Shown here: piece by piece, positions 48,742 to 57,990 of the stretch
How positions within the stretch are numbered: the stretch's first letter is position 1
How the letters are laid out: the number at the start of each line of letters is the position of its first letter
Source of the DNA: Rhodoblastus sp963727035
GTDB lineage: Bacteria > Pseudomonadota > Alphaproteobacteria > Rhizobiales > Beijerinckiaceae
Length of the DNA: 64,000 bases
Assembly: GCA_963727035.1 (NCBI GenBank)
Contig: CAVSEY010000005.1
Span: 124,001 to 188,000, forward strand
Direction: 5' to 3'
Program-made: the position numbers and the translations under genes
The notes under the pieces: model-generated
Databases searched by the model: none
Told to the model about the DNA's origin: nothing
What the model saw: only the letters and a program-made list of their open reading frames with translations

Positions 48742-50331
48742 TCATCGCGAAGCGAGATTGGCGAGAGCGCGGGGCAGGAGTTCCGGCAGATCCTCGGCGA
48801 TCAGCCCCGGCCCGAAAAGTTGGGCGGCCTCGCCATGCAGCCAGACCGCGGCCGCCGCGGCTTCGAACCCTTTCATGCCCTGCGCCAGCAGGCCGCCGAT
48901 CAGGCCGGCCAGCACGTCGCCGGAGCCGGCGGTCGCCAGAGTCGGCGGCGCGTTGCGGGCGATGGCGGCGCGGCCGTCGGGGCTTGCGACGACGGTATCC
49001 GGACCTTTCAGCACGACAATGGCGCCGGTCATTCGCGCCGCCGCCCGCGCGCGATCCGGCTTGCTGCGCCGTCCGGCCGGGGGCGCGCGATCGACCGGGA
49101 GCGACGCGCCCTGCGTGTGTTCAATATGAGATTCTTCGTTGATCTTACTGAAAAGACGCGAAAACTCACCTTCATGCGGCGTAAGAACAACCTGCGCGCC
49201 GCTCCGCCCGATCCATTCCGCCAGCCTCCCCGCCTGTCCCGCGAACGAGGTCAGGGCGTCGGCGTCGAGCACGAGGCCGAACGGCCGGTCCGCGCCCTTG
49301 TCGACGCTCGCCAGGATGGTTTCCACCACGTCGCAGGTCGCGGCGCCGACCCCGAAAGCCGGGCCGAGGACCGCGGCCGAAAAGCGCTTGTCCGCCAGAA
49401 GCTCGCACCATTGCGCCGGCCCTTCCACGCAGCGCAGCATGATCGCGGTCAGATGGGCCGCATGAACGGCCAGAGCCTCGGCCGGGCTCGCGACCGTCAC
49501 CAGGCCCGCGCCAATCCTCAGGCCGGCGCGCGCGGCGAGGCGCGCCGCGCCGGTGCGGATCGCCGGCCCGGAAGCGACGACCAGATGGCCGCGCTTATAT
49601 TTGTGCGCGTCCTCCCCCGGCCAGGGAAAGGCGTCGCGCCACAGCGCCGGCGCGTTCAAAGAACTTTTGGGCGCGATGTCGCGCAAGACCTCGTCCCCGA
49701 TGCCGATCTGGGTCAGGCGAACAAGGCCGCAGGCGCGCCGGCCCGGCAGCAGGACATGGCCGGGCTTGAGCCGGAAAAAGGTCACGGTCTCGCGGGCCTG
49801 GACGCATTGCGACCCGATCGCGCCATCGGCGCCATCGAGGCCGGAAGGCACATCCACCGCCAGAACCGGCGTGCCGGAAGCGTTGATGCGCTGGACCAGC
49901 GCCAGCGCCGCCCCGTCGAGCGGGCGCGACAGGCCGGCGCCGAAAAGGGCGTCAATGATCAGATCGCAAGCGCGCGGGTCGCGTTGTTCCGCCGGGACGA
50001 CGCTTTCGCCCCATTCGGAAAAGGCCCGCGCCGCATCCCCGCGCAAGGCGCGCGGGTCGCCGAGCGCGCCGACGGCGACCTCGAATCCCTGTTCGCGCAG
50101 CAAACGCGCCGCGACATAGCCGTCGCCGCCATTATTGCCCGGCCCGCAAAAGACCGCGACGCGGCGGCCCTCGCTCGTCCGCAGCATGTCGGAGGCCGCC
50201 GCCGCGACATTTTTCCCCGCGCGCTGCATCAGACTGTAGCCCGGAACGCCGCCTTGAATTGTCAGGGCGTCCGCGCGACCCATTTCGACGGGGGTCAGGA
50301 GTTCGATTCTGTCGAGGTCAGTGGCCCGCAT
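48742..50331 (-). CDS. nnrD: Bifunctional NAD(P)H-hydrate epimerase/ADP-dependent dehydratase
   Basis: Repairs hydrated NAD(P)H. The N-terminal epimerase domain (YjeF_N) shows VAVFCGPGNNGGDGYVAARL; the C-terminal ribokinase-like dehydratase shows GATAGSGDVLAGLIGG-type sequence (ATAGSGDVLAGLIGGLLAQ) and VVLKGPDTVV. At 529 residues it is slightly long: between EGEFSRLFSK and RSKPDRARAAAR is an unusual insert of about 25 residues (INEESHIEHTQGASLPVDRA), encoded by a locally AT-rich stretch (about 49105-49160). Divergent to malyl-CoA lyase. Confidence 0.93.
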   Translation of the reverse strand: MRATDLDRIELLTPVEMGRADALTIQGGVPGYSLMQRAGKNVAAAASDMLRTSEGRRVAVFCGPGNNGGDGYVAARLLREQGFEVAVGALGDPRALRGDAARAFSEWGESVVPAEQRDPRACDLIIDALFGAGLSRPLDGAALALVQRINASGTPVLAVDVPSGLDGADGAIGSQCVQARETVTFFRLKPGHVLLPGRRACGLVRLTQIGIGDEVLRDIAPKSSLNAPALWRDAFPWPGEDAHKYKRGHLVVASGPAIRTGAARLAARAGLRIGAGLVTVASPAEALAVHAAHLTAIMLRCVEGPAQWCELLADKRFSAAVLGPAFGVGAATCDVVETILASVDKGADRPFGLVLDADALTSFAGQAGRLAEWIGRSGAQVVLTPHEGEFSRLFSKINEESHIEHTQGASLPVDRAPPAGRRSKPDRARAAARMTGAIVVLKGPDTVVASPDGRAAIARNAPPTLATAGSGDVLAGLIGGLLAQGMKGFEAAAAAVWLHGEAAQLFGPGLIAEDLPELLPRALANLASR

Positions 50332-50420
50332 GGGGTGATCTTGGACCTTGACCGGCGATAGTTCAATTGTTGCATTGCAGGAATTATTCTACAGCCGGGC
50401 CAGCAAAACGGAGCCCCCTG

Positions 50421-51470
50421 ATGAGCAAGAGCCCCCGCAAGTTCTTCGAGCCTTTGGCGATCGGCGCGCCCGCGCCCTACCGCGAATTGCCGGTGCGCGT
50501 CGAGCGCATGATCCATTTCGTGCCGCCGCATCTCGAAAAGGTGCGCGCCAAAATGCCGGAAATCATTCCGACCGCCGACGTCATCCTCGGCAATCTCGAA
50601 GACGCCATTCCCGCCGACGCCAAGGAGGCCGCGCGCAAGGGTTTCATCGAAATGGGCCGCGCCAATGATTTCGGATCGACCGGCCTGTGGACGCGCGTGA
50701 ATTGCCTCAATTCGCCCTGGATGCTCGACGACGTGACCGAGATCGTCGCCGCCATCGGCGCCAAGCTCGACGTGATCATGCTGCCCAAGGTCGAAGGCCC
50801 CTGGGACATATATTATCTCGATCAATTGCTCGCCCAGCTCGAAGCGAAGCATGACGTCAAAAAGCCGATCCTGATCCACGCCATTCTGGAAACCGCCGAG
50901 GGCGTGAAGAATGTCGAGGAGATCGCTCTGGCCTCGCCGCGCATGCATGGCATGAGCCTCGGCCCGGCCGACCTCGCCGCCTCGCGCGCGATGAAGACCA
51001 CCCGCGTCGGCGGCGGCCATCCCGAATACAAGGTGCTGGCCGATCCGGGCGCCGATCCGGCGGCGCCGCGCGCCGTCTATCAGCAGGATCTCTGGCATTA
51101 CACCGTCGCCAAAATGGTGGACGCCTGCGCTTCCGCCGGCATCAAGAGCTTTTACGGCCCGTTCGGCGACATCGCCGACCTCGCCGCCTGCGAGGTCCAG
51201 TTTCGCAACGCCTTCCTGATGGGCTGCGCCGGCGCCTGGTCGCTGCACCCGAACCAGATCGCTCTGGCCAAAAAGGTCTTTTCGCCCGATCCGAAGGAAG
51301 TGGCTTTCGCCAAAAAAATTCTTGAGGCCATGCCGGACGGCTCCGGCGTCGCCATGATCGACGGCAAGATGCAGGACGACGCCACCTGGAAACAGGCCAA
51401 GGTGATCGTCGACCTCGCCCGCCAGGTGGCGGCGAAAGACCCGGAATATGCCGCGCTTTACGGTTTCTGA
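50421..51470 (+). CDS. mcl: L-malyl-CoA/beta-methylmalyl-CoA lyase
   Basis: A CitE-like aldolase that cleaves malyl-CoA to acetyl-CoA and glyoxylate, and in related enzymes beta-methylmalyl-CoA, in the serine and ethylmalonyl-CoA pathways. Signature blocks are ADVILGNLEDAIPADAKEAA, VIMLPKVEGPWDIYYLDQLL and ILIHAILETAEGVKNVEEIA, followed by GMSLGPADLAASRAMKTTRV. 349 residues, matching Methylobacterium and Rhodobacter MclA sizes. ATG 50421 is preceded by GGAG. No other pathway genes are adjacent, so it is not in a serine-cycle operon here. Confidence 0.93.
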   Translation: MSKSPRKFFEPLAIGAPAPYRELPVRVERMIHFVPPHLEKVRAKMPEIIPTADVILGNLEDAIPADAKEAARKGFIEMGRANDFGSTGLWTRVNCLNSPWMLDDVTEIVAAIGAKLDVIMLPKVEGPWDIYYLDQLLAQLEAKHDVKKPILIHAILETAEGVKNVEEIALASPRMHGMSLGPADLAASRAMKTTRVGGGHPEYKVLADPGADPAAPRAVYQQDLWHYTVAKMVDACASAGIKSFYGPFGDIADLAACEVQFRNAFLMGCAGAWSLHPNQIALAKKVFSPDPKEVAFAKKILEAMPDGSGVAMIDGKMQDDATWKQAKVIVDLARQVAAKDPEYAALYGF

Positions 51471-51641
51471 GCCAGGTCGGCCGAATCCAGGTTATCGTCG
51501 ACGTCCCAAGGGCGTCATGGCCGTCCCCGGGCTTGACGGCGTTGTTGACCCTAGTTCGTGGACCTGGGCGGCGACCGGCCCGGATTGACTCGCATCCGGG
51601 CTTATGAAATTTTTGTCCTGTCAGCATGACGGGAACGTGAA

Positions 51642-51971
51642 ATGAAACCGCGCGCGGCGAAGTTCGGCGTTGGCGATGTCGTCAAGCACCGCAAATATCC
51701 GTTTCGCGGAGTGATCTTCGACATCGATCCGGTATTCGCCAACACCGAGGAATGGTGGCTGTCGATCCCCGAGGAAGTGCGGCCGTCCAAGGACCAGCCT
51801 TTTTACCACCTCTACGCCGAAAATTCGGACACCGAATATACCGCCTATGTGTCCGAACAGAATCTCGAACCCGACGATTCGGGCGCGCCCTTCCGCAATC
51901 CGCAGATCGACGAAACTTTTACGCGCTCGGCGTCCGGCCGCTACATCCACCGGCGTAGCGTGCTGAACTGA
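51642..51971 (+). CDS. hspQ: Heat shock protein HspQ
   Basis: A 109-residue hemimethylated-DNA-binding (YccV) family protein, known in E. coli as a Lon substrate and specificity enhancer. Characteristic blocks are FGVGDVVKHRKYPFRGVIFD and PFYHLYAENSDTEYTAYVSE. The start MKPRAAKFGVGDVVKHRKYP follows GTGAA. The 171-bp upstream gap holds no gene. Confidence 0.93.
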   Translation: MKPRAAKFGVGDVVKHRKYPFRGVIFDIDPVFANTEEWWLSIPEEVRPSKDQPFYHLYAENSDTEYTAYVSEQNLEPDDSGAPFRNPQIDETFTRSASGRYIHRRSVLN

Positions 51972-52006
51972 GCTGCACCCCTCATCCCGCCCGTTCGCAA
52001 GCGCGC

Positions 52007-52037
52007 AAAAAAAAACGCGCGGCTTGGCAGCCGCGCG
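52007..52037 (-). terminator. Terminator of the IalB-like gene
   Basis: A 9-bp stem CGCGCGGCT/AGCCGCGCG with a 4-nt loop and, on the minus strand, a run of nine T residues (A9 at 52007-52015). It lies 28 bp past the IalB-like stop and 35 bp past the convergent hspQ stop. Confidence 0.9.
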
Positions 52038-52064
52038 CTCGCTTTCCCGGCTTTGAGCCGACGA

Positions 52065-52763
52065 TTACTGCCCAGCCGGAGCCGCCGGAGCCGTCGGGGC
52101 CGCCGGCGCGGCGCCGCCCTGCGGCTGGAGCTTCTGGCGCTCTTGCAACGCGCGCTTTTGCAGTTCTTCCTGCAGCCTCTTCTGCTGTTCGGCGAGAACC
52201 TTGGGGTCGATCGCCGGGCCGTCGAAGGCCTTGCCGAAACCTTCGAGCGGCACGTTGAAGATGACTTCGGCATTGGCCTGGTTCTTGACCACGACCGTCA
52301 TGGTCTGGCCCTTCTTGGCGGCGTCGACGACGTTCGACTTCACCTTGGCTTCGGCGAAACAGCCGTTGGGGAAGCAGATTTCGAACGAGCCTTCCGTCAC
52401 CGGACCCTTGTCGATCGCGAAGCGGAAGCCCGGGCGCAGCATGAGGCCGACCGGCATCAGCAAACGGACGATGCGGGTGTCGTCGCCCTTGACGTCATAG
52501 ACGGCGAGCGCGAGCACCGGCGCCTGATCCTTCTGGGCGCTGAAATCGCGGGTCGTGTAGCAGATGTCCTTGTTGGCCGCGTTGTCATGACCGCAGACCT
52601 TGGTCCAGGTCGCCTGGGTGGGGACGAGATCCACCTTGAGCGGCCCCTGCGGCATGCCCGCCGGAGCCGGGGCGCCGGGCTGCTGGGCGAAGGCCGGCGC
52701 GGAGCCAAGAAGGAGCGCGCCCGCGACCAGCGCGGCGCCAAAGCGGGACGAAGACATCGACAT
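52065..52763 (-). CDS. Invasion-associated locus B (IalB) family protein
   Basis: A 232-residue exported protein with leader MSMSSSRFGAALVAGALLLG ending at AFA. The IalB domain has paired cysteines (VCGHDNAANKDICYTTRD and ICFPNGCFAEAKV) and the block RLLMPVGLMLRPGFRFAIDK. The C-terminal 45 residues form a charged helix (LAEQQKRLQEELQKRALQER) and an Ala-Pro tail. In Bartonella IalB aids erythrocyte entry, but homologues are widespread in free-living alphaproteobacteria, role unknown. The start at 52763 avoids a weak ORF extension. Confidence 0.85.
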   Translation of the reverse strand: MSMSSSRFGAALVAGALLLGSAPAFAQQPGAPAPAGMPQGPLKVDLVPTQATWTKVCGHDNAANKDICYTTRDFSAQKDQAPVLALAVYDVKGDDTRIVRLLMPVGLMLRPGFRFAIDKGPVTEGSFEICFPNGCFAEAKVKSNVVDAAKKGQTMTVVVKNQANAEVIFNVPLEGFGKAFDGPAIDPKVLAEQQKRLQEELQKRALQERQKLQPQGGAAPAAPTAPAAPAGQ

Positions 52764-52990
52764 GCGAAATCCTTTCAGCGGACCAGCCAACGGCGCGACC
52801 CGCGACGATCGAGAAAACCCTTTGCGTCCCTTCGGGCGAAGGAACGCGTGCTTCGCCGCCAATCGCAGCGAAGCTGAACGGGGCCTACATATCCTCTTTG
52901 CCCGCGACTTTCCAGCCGAGAAATCCCGCGGGAGGACGAATTTATCGAGCGGTGGGCGCGCCGTTGGCGATTTTGTTCTAGCATGAGGTC

Positions 52991-54841
52991 ATGCGCCTGC
53001 CGCCTGCCCTGCGTCTGCTCCTCGCCGTTTCACTCGCCGCCTTCGGGTCCGGCGCCTCGCGCGCGGAGCAGGGGCGGATCGCTCCCGCCATCGCCATGCA
53101 GGGCGATCCGGCCCTGCCCGGCAATTTCACCTGCCTGCCCTATGCCGACCCCCATGCCCGCAAGGGCGGAACATTGCGCCTGGGCGAATTCGGGACTTTC
53201 GCAAACCTCAATCCTTACGGCGTCAACGCCGGCGATTCGGCGGCGGGGCTCGCCGGCCCGGTCTATGAAAGCCTGATGGCGCGCTCCTTCGACGAGCCTT
53301 TCACGCTCTATGGCCTCATCGCCCAGACAATCGAAACCGACGACGCCCGCGACTATGTCGCCTTCCGCCTCAACCCCAAGGCCCATTTCTCCGACGGCGC
53401 GCCGATCACCGCGCGGGACGTGATCTTTTCCTTCAACCTGCTCAAGGCCCGGGGCCGCCCGCAGCAACGCGCCGCCTATGGGCTCGTGCGTTCGATCCAG
53501 GCTTTGGACGACCATACCGTCCGATACGACCTTGCCGGCGCGAACGACCGCGAACTGCCGCTGATCCTGGCGCTGATGCCGGTGCTGCCGGCCCATGTCA
53601 TGACCGAGAAGAAGTTCACCGACGACGGTCTGGCGATTCCGCTCGGCTCCGGGCCATACAAGGTCGCCGAGGTCAGGCCGGGCGAAAAGCTCGTGCTGCG
53701 CCGCGATCCGGATTATTGGGGCCGCGATCTGGCCGTCAATTGCGGCCTTTATAATTTCGACGAGGTGATTTTCGACTATGGCCGCGACGACAACAGCCTG
53801 TTCGAGGCGTTCAAGGCCGGGCTGATCGACTATCGCCAGGAGAGCGACCCGCACCGCTGGGTGAACGGCTATGATTTTCCTGCCCGCCGCGACGGCAGGG
53901 TCGTCGTCGAATCCCTGCCGCTCGGCGGCCCCAAGGGCCTGCGCGGCTTCGCTTTCAACACCCGCCGCGCGCTCTTTCGCGACCCGCGCTTGCGCGAGGC
54001 CCTGGCGATGATGTTCGATTTCGAATGGCTCAACGCCAATCTTTTTTCCAACCTTTATGCCCGCGACAAGAGCTTTTTCGACGAATCCGGATTGTCCGCT
54101 TACGCGCGTCCGGCGAGTGCGGCGGAGCGCAAGCTGCTCGCGCCTTTCCCCGGCGCCGTGCGCGACGACATCATGAACGGAACCTGGGCGCCGCCGCGTT
54201 CCGACGGAACCGGCCGCGACCGCGAACTGGCGCGACAAGCCCTTTCCCTGGCGCGTCAGGCCGGCTGGACGCTTGAAAACGGCCGACTCGCGCGCCAGGG
54301 CCGGCCGCTCGAATTCGAAATCCTGGTCGAGGACCGCGAGCAGGAGCGTCTCGCGCTTTATTATTCGGGCCTTTTGCGCCGGATCGGGGTCGAGGCGCGG
54401 GTGCGGCTGGTCGACGAAGCCCAGTTCCAGGGCCGGCGCCAGAGATTCGATTTCGACATGATGATCGGCCTGTGGCAGGCCTCGGCTTCGCCCGGCAACG
54501 AGCAGCGCATGCGCTGGGGCGGCGACAGCGCCGATCAGGAAGCGTCCTATAATCTCGCGGGCGCCCGGAACCCGGCCATCGACGCGATGATCGCGGCGTT
54601 GCAGGCGGCGCGCGGAAGGGCGGAATTCGTCACCGCCGCCCGGGCGCTCGATCGCGTGCTGCTGTCAGGCTTTTACGTGGTTCCGCTCTACCATTCCCCG
54701 GCGCAGTGGATCGCGCATTGGCGGCGGATCGCGCATCCAGAGGCTTTGCCCCGTTATGCACAACCCTTATTTGGCGAGGCGCTGGAGACATGGAGCGCGA
54801 CTCGGAGCCTCGCTCCGGGCGCGGCGCCTGCCCCGCATTGA
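52991..54841 (+). CDS. Peptide ABC transporter substrate-binding protein, YejA-like
   Basis: A 616-residue SBP_bac_5 family binding protein with leader MRLPPALRLLLAVSLAAFGS. Conserved blocks include GGTLRLGEFGTFANLNPYGV, FRLNPKAHFSDGAPITARDV and YKVAEVRPGEKLVLRRDPDY. The sequence pattern is nearer to YejA/microcin-C-uptake proteins than to DppA (WGRDLAVNCGLYNFDEVIFD, RQESDPHRWVNGYDFPA). No yejBEF permease or ATPase genes are next to it. Its 3' end is overlapped by a convergent ORF. Confidence 0.85.
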   Translation: MRLPPALRLLLAVSLAAFGSGASRAEQGRIAPAIAMQGDPALPGNFTCLPYADPHARKGGTLRLGEFGTFANLNPYGVNAGDSAAGLAGPVYESLMARSFDEPFTLYGLIAQTIETDDARDYVAFRLNPKAHFSDGAPITARDVIFSFNLLKARGRPQQRAAYGLVRSIQALDDHTVRYDLAGANDRELPLILALMPVLPAHVMTEKKFTDDGLAIPLGSGPYKVAEVRPGEKLVLRRDPDYWGRDLAVNCGLYNFDEVIFDYGRDDNSLFEAFKAGLIDYRQESDPHRWVNGYDFPARRDGRVVVESLPLGGPKGLRGFAFNTRRALFRDPRLREALAMMFDFEWLNANLFSNLYARDKSFFDESGLSAYARPASAAERKLLAPFPGAVRDDIMNGTWAPPRSDGTGRDRELARQALSLARQAGWTLENGRLARQGRPLEFEILVEDREQERLALYYSGLLRRIGVEARVRLVDEAQFQGRRQRFDFDMMIGLWQASASPGNEQRMRWGGDSADQEASYNLAGARNPAIDAMIAALQAARGRAEFVTAARALDRVLLSGFYVVPLYHSPAQWIAHWRRIAHPEALPRYAQPLFGEALETWSATRSLAPGAAPAPH

Positions 54842-55334
54842 GCGCGGCGATGAAGGAGCGCGGCATCTCGCCCCCCGCCAGCCAGTCGAGGCGCGGGTCG
54901 CGCTCTGGCGCGGTTTCGCTGTTCTCCCGCGCCGCCAGAACGAGATGGCCCGCCGCTTTCAGCAGCAGAAAGGCCGCCGCGAAGGTCCAGGCGGCGAAAA
55001 ACGCGGCGACCCCGAGCGCAAAAGACTGAAACAATTCGGCAAAGAGAGACTCTTCGGCCTCGGGCGCCGCCTCGTCGGGCAACGGCTCCTCCCAAGGCGA
55101 AAGCGCGCCGCCGCTCAACCCTAAAGCGAAGACGCACAGGGCCGCCGAAATCTCGACCGATCTCGTGCCGATCGCCCAGGCCCTGGGCGCGAAACGCGCG
55201 AGGAGCAGCGCCACGGCGAAACCGGCGGCCGCCGCCAAAAAGTCCGGCGCGTGCGCGCGGGCCCTGCCCGAAAGCGGGCGGGCGAAGCTCATCAGAGCCC
55301 CGAACAGCAATGCGATGAGGAAGTGCGGCGCCAT
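54630..55334 (-). CDS. Hypothetical membrane protein overlapping the YejA-like gene
   Basis: A 234-residue ORF starting MAPHFLIALLFGALMSFARP. Hydrophobic helices: an N-terminal one, PDFLAAAAGFAVALLLARFA, ISAALCVFALGLSGG and QSFALGVAAFFAAWTFAAAF with LLLKAAGHLVLA. The last ~70 residues are basic and low in structure and lie antisense to the 3' end of the binding-protein gene (212 bp overlap). The membrane part is credible, the tail less so; a frame break or earlier true end near 54840 is possible. No family recognised. Confidence 0.5.
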   Translation of the reverse strand: MAPHFLIALLFGALMSFARPLSGRARAHAPDFLAAAAGFAVALLLARFAPRAWAIGTRSVEISAALCVFALGLSGGALSPWEEPLPDEAAPEAEESLFAELFQSFALGVAAFFAAWTFAAAFLLLKAAGHLVLAARENSETAPERDPRLDWLAGGEMPRSFIAALNAGQAPRPERGSESRSMSPAPRQIRVVHNGAKPLDARSAANARSTAPGNGRAEPRKSLTAARDRAPGRR

Positions 55335-55505
55335 GCGGAAACTCCGCGGTTAAACCGACAACTCAACTCACGCTGAACCAAAAACCATAATGATTCGTTA
55401 AGCTCAGATTAACCCTTATGCAGGTTAACGCAAAAAGGAATGAGCGGCGGCGTGCTTGCCATTTACTCGGCGGCGCTCGATCATGAGGATCGGAAGGACG
55501 ACATC

Positions 55506-56069
55506 ATGAGCGCGAAAAATCTGAACCTCGTCACTTTGCTGGGGAGCCTGCGCAAGGCGTCGGTCAATGCCGGCGTCGCCCGCGCCTTGCCCGGTCTGGC
55601 CCCCGAGGGCGCCACGATTTCGCCCCTCGGTTCGGTCGGCGATTTCCCGCTTTATAACGCCGACCTTCAGGCTGAGGGTTTTCCCGCCGCCGTGGAAACG
55701 ATGGGCGCGGCGATCGCGGCGGCCGACGGCGTGATCGTCGTCTCGCCGGAATATAATTATTCGGTCCCCGGCGTGCTGAAAAACGCCATCGACTGGATCT
55801 CCCGCCTGCCGTCCGCGCCCTTCAAGCACAAGCCGGCGCTGATCCAGAGCGCCTCGCCCGGCGCGCTCGGCGGCGCGCGGATGCAATATCACCTGCGCCA
55901 GACTTTCGTCTTCCTCGACGCGCGGGTGATGAATGTCCCCGAGGTGATGATCGGCGGCTCCGGCGGCAAATTCGACGCCGCGACCGGCGACTTGACCGAC
56001 GAGGGCACGAAGGATTTTCTGCGCAAGCAGCTGGCGGCTTTCGCCGATTTCGTGCGGGCTCACAGCTGA
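55506..56069 (+). CDS. NADPH-dependent FMN reductase
   Basis: A 187-residue flavodoxin-fold reductase of the chromate/azo-reductase group. FMN phosphate loop GSLRKASVNAGVARAL and the flavin-contact block VVSPEYNYSVPGVLKNAIDW are conserved. The start MSAKNLNLVTLLGSLRKASV at 55506 follows GGAAGG. Its 3' end overlaps the convergent hydrolase gene by ten bases. Physiological substrate unknown (quinones, chromate and others are reduced by relatives). Confidence 0.9.
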   Translation: MSAKNLNLVTLLGSLRKASVNAGVARALPGLAPEGATISPLGSVGDFPLYNADLQAEGFPAAVETMGAAIAAADGVIVVSPEYNYSVPGVLKNAIDWISRLPSAPFKHKPALIQSASPGALGGARMQYHLRQTFVFLDARVMNVPEVMIGGSGGKFDAATGDLTDEGTKDFLRKQLAAFADFVRAHS

Positions 56070-57019
56070 CGCGCCTGACCAAACGCGCGTTCCGCCATGG
56101 CGCGAATGAATTCGGCCGCTTTTGCGGGTTGGGTGAACGGCAGCATATGGCCGCCATGCTCCAGCAAGACGAGTTCCGTCGCCGGCAGCTCCCGCTTCAG
56201 CGCCTCGCCCTGGGCGCGATAATCCAATATGGCGTCGTCCCGCGCGAAGAGGACGCCGACCGGCATGGCAAGCGTCGGATAGGCTTTCACCATTTCAGGA
56301 ATATCGGCGTTCGCCGCCATCACATCGGCGGACGCCCCGCAAAAATTCGCCGGCAGCAGGTTCAGGTAGCCCCCACCCCTGGTCTGGAAATCGTCGGGAA
56401 CCGCCTCGGGCGCGAAAACCATCGCCAAACCCTTGGCGTTCAGCAGGGTCATCGGCGTGGCGAGCGTCCAGGCGATGATTTTTCGCTTCAAGGGGGAGGT
56501 GATGACCAGCCCGCGAAAGGGCTTCGGCGCTTTGCTGGCGCCATTGGTGAAGGGCGCGATCAAGGCGAGGCCGCCGATCTTGCCGGGAGCTTCCTCGGCC
56601 ATCGCCAGCGCGACGCCGCCCCCCAGCGAATGCCCAACCACCAGCGGACGGTCCAGCTTGAGCGCGTCCATAAACTTGATCAGCGTCCTGGCCTGCGCGC
56701 GCAGGTCTGCCCGCGCGCCCTTGGCGCGGGTCGAATAGCCCGCGCCCGGACGATCGACGGCGATGACGCGAAATTGCTGGTTCAACAATCCCATCAACGC
56801 ATAGGAAAAATGATGGGTGTTGCTCGCCAGGCCGGGAATCATGACAATGACCGGACCGGCGCCTTGGTCGAGGTAATGCAGCCTCTGACCATCGATCTCG
56901 ACGAATCGACCGTTTGGCGGAACTTCCCGCTCGGCCCACCAGGCCATGAAGCCGGTAAAGCCGACCAGACCGGCGACGACGAGAACGACGCCGACAAGAA
57001 GCACCTTCACGATTTTCAT
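56060..57019 (-). CDS. Alpha/beta hydrolase with N-terminal membrane anchor
   Basis: A 319-residue alpha/beta-hydrolase. Nucleophile elbow GHSLGGG, oxyanion region IPGLASNTHHFSY, acid in VLFARDDAILDYR and His in LLEHGGHMLPF form the catalytic set. An N-terminal hydrophobic helix (IVKVLLVGVVLVVAGLVGFT) anchors it to the membrane. ATG at 57019; the ORF continues upstream into the IS element end and is rejected there. The IS21 element begins only 67 bp upstream, which may have altered its promoter. Confidence 0.85.
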   Translation of the reverse strand: MKIVKVLLVGVVLVVAGLVGFTGFMAWWAEREVPPNGRFVEIDGQRLHYLDQGAGPVIVMIPGLASNTHHFSYALMGLLNQQFRVIAVDRPGAGYSTRAKGARADLRAQARTLIKFMDALKLDRPLVVGHSLGGGVALAMAEEAPGKIGGLALIAPFTNGASKAPKPFRGLVITSPLKRKIIAWTLATPMTLLNAKGLAMVFAPEAVPDDFQTRGGGYLNLLPANFCGASADVMAANADIPEMVKAYPTLAMPVGVLFARDDAILDYRAQGEALKRELPATELVLLEHGGHMLPFTQPAKAAEFIRAMAERAFGQARQL

Positions 57020-57085
57020 GCGGTCTCCGCGTAACGCTGCGATTTGGCGAAAATCGGGACAGCCCGCCTTGCCCGGGCTTATCCG

Positions 57086-57183
57086 TGTCGATTCCGACGA
57101 AGGCGCCCGGCAATTACGAGATAATGGCGCCCATCGATTCCTGGATGATGCCGCCCCCCGTAACGGGATGATGGCGCCCGGGT
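57086..57183. repeat. IS21 left-end multiple terminal repeats
   Basis: Four degenerate subrepeats reading outward on the minus strand. The core CCGTTACGGGGGGCG (reverse complement at 57152-57166) matches the right-end core at 59674-59688 exactly, and both are followed by TCATCCAGGAAT. Confidence 0.75.
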
Positions 57184-57232
57184 CGTGGGGCTTGCTGGCT
57201 GACAATTTCTTGGCGCCTGAGACGGCGCCTGG

Positions 57233-57979
57233 TCAAGAGGCGATCGTGCTTTTGGCGCGAGCGCGCCGCATGCTTTCTCCGGTCAGTTCGATGCGGTGGG
57301 CGTTGTGGACCAGACGATCAAGGATGGCGTCGGCGTAGGTCGGGTCGCCGATGATTTCGTGCCAGCGATCGACGGGAAGCTGCGAAGTGACGAGGGTGGA
57401 TTTGCGGCCATAGCGCTCTTCGAGGATTTCCAGAAGATCGTGGCGCGCCGCGGCGTCGAGGGGTTCAAGACCCCAGTCGTCCAGCACCAGGAGATCGGCG
57501 CGCCCGAGCGAGCGCAGCAAGCGGGCATGGCGACCGTCGCCGCGCGCCAGGGCGAGTTCCTCGAACAGCCGAGGGACCCGCTGATAAATGACGGACCGAT
57601 TATCCCGGCAAGCCTTGTGGCCAAGCGCCGAGGCGAGCCAACTTTTGCCGACCCCGGTCGGGCCGATCAGAGCCAAATTGTCGTGGGCGTCGATCCAGTC
57701 GCCATTGACGAGTTTTTGCATCATGGCGCGGTCGAGGCCCCGTGGGCTGCGATAATCGATGTCTTCAACGCAGGCCTGTTGGCGCAATTTCGCGACGCGA
57801 AGCCGTGCGGCCAGTCGCTTGTCCTGGCGCAGGGACGCCTCGCGATCGAGCAGAAGACCCAGCCATTCCGGATGACTGAGCCCGCCGGCCTCACTGGAGG
57901 CCGCGACTTCGACGAAGGCCTTGGCCATGCCGTGCAGGCCGAGGGTGTGGAGTTGGTCGAGGGTTGGATGTTTGAGCAA
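57233..57979 (-). CDS. istB: IS21 helper ATPase IstB
   Basis: A 248-residue AAA+ (DnaC/IstB) ATPase that assists IstA in target selection and strand transfer. Walker A GPTGVGKSW, Walker B LLVLDDWGLE and sensor LVTSQLPVDRWHE are conserved, and the N-terminus LDQLHTLGLHGMAKAFVEVA is typical. It lies 11 bp after istA, the standard order. Confidence 0.95.
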   Translation of the reverse strand: MLKHPTLDQLHTLGLHGMAKAFVEVAASSEAGGLSHPEWLGLLLDREASLRQDKRLAARLRVAKLRQQACVEDIDYRSPRGLDRAMMQKLVNGDWIDAHDNLALIGPTGVGKSWLASALGHKACRDNRSVIYQRVPRLFEELALARGDGRHARLLRSLGRADLLVLDDWGLEPLDAAARHDLLEILEERYGRKSTLVTSQLPVDRWHEIIGDPTYADAILDRLVHNAHRIELTGESMRRARAKSTIAS

Positions 57980-57990
57980 AAGCTTCTCTC

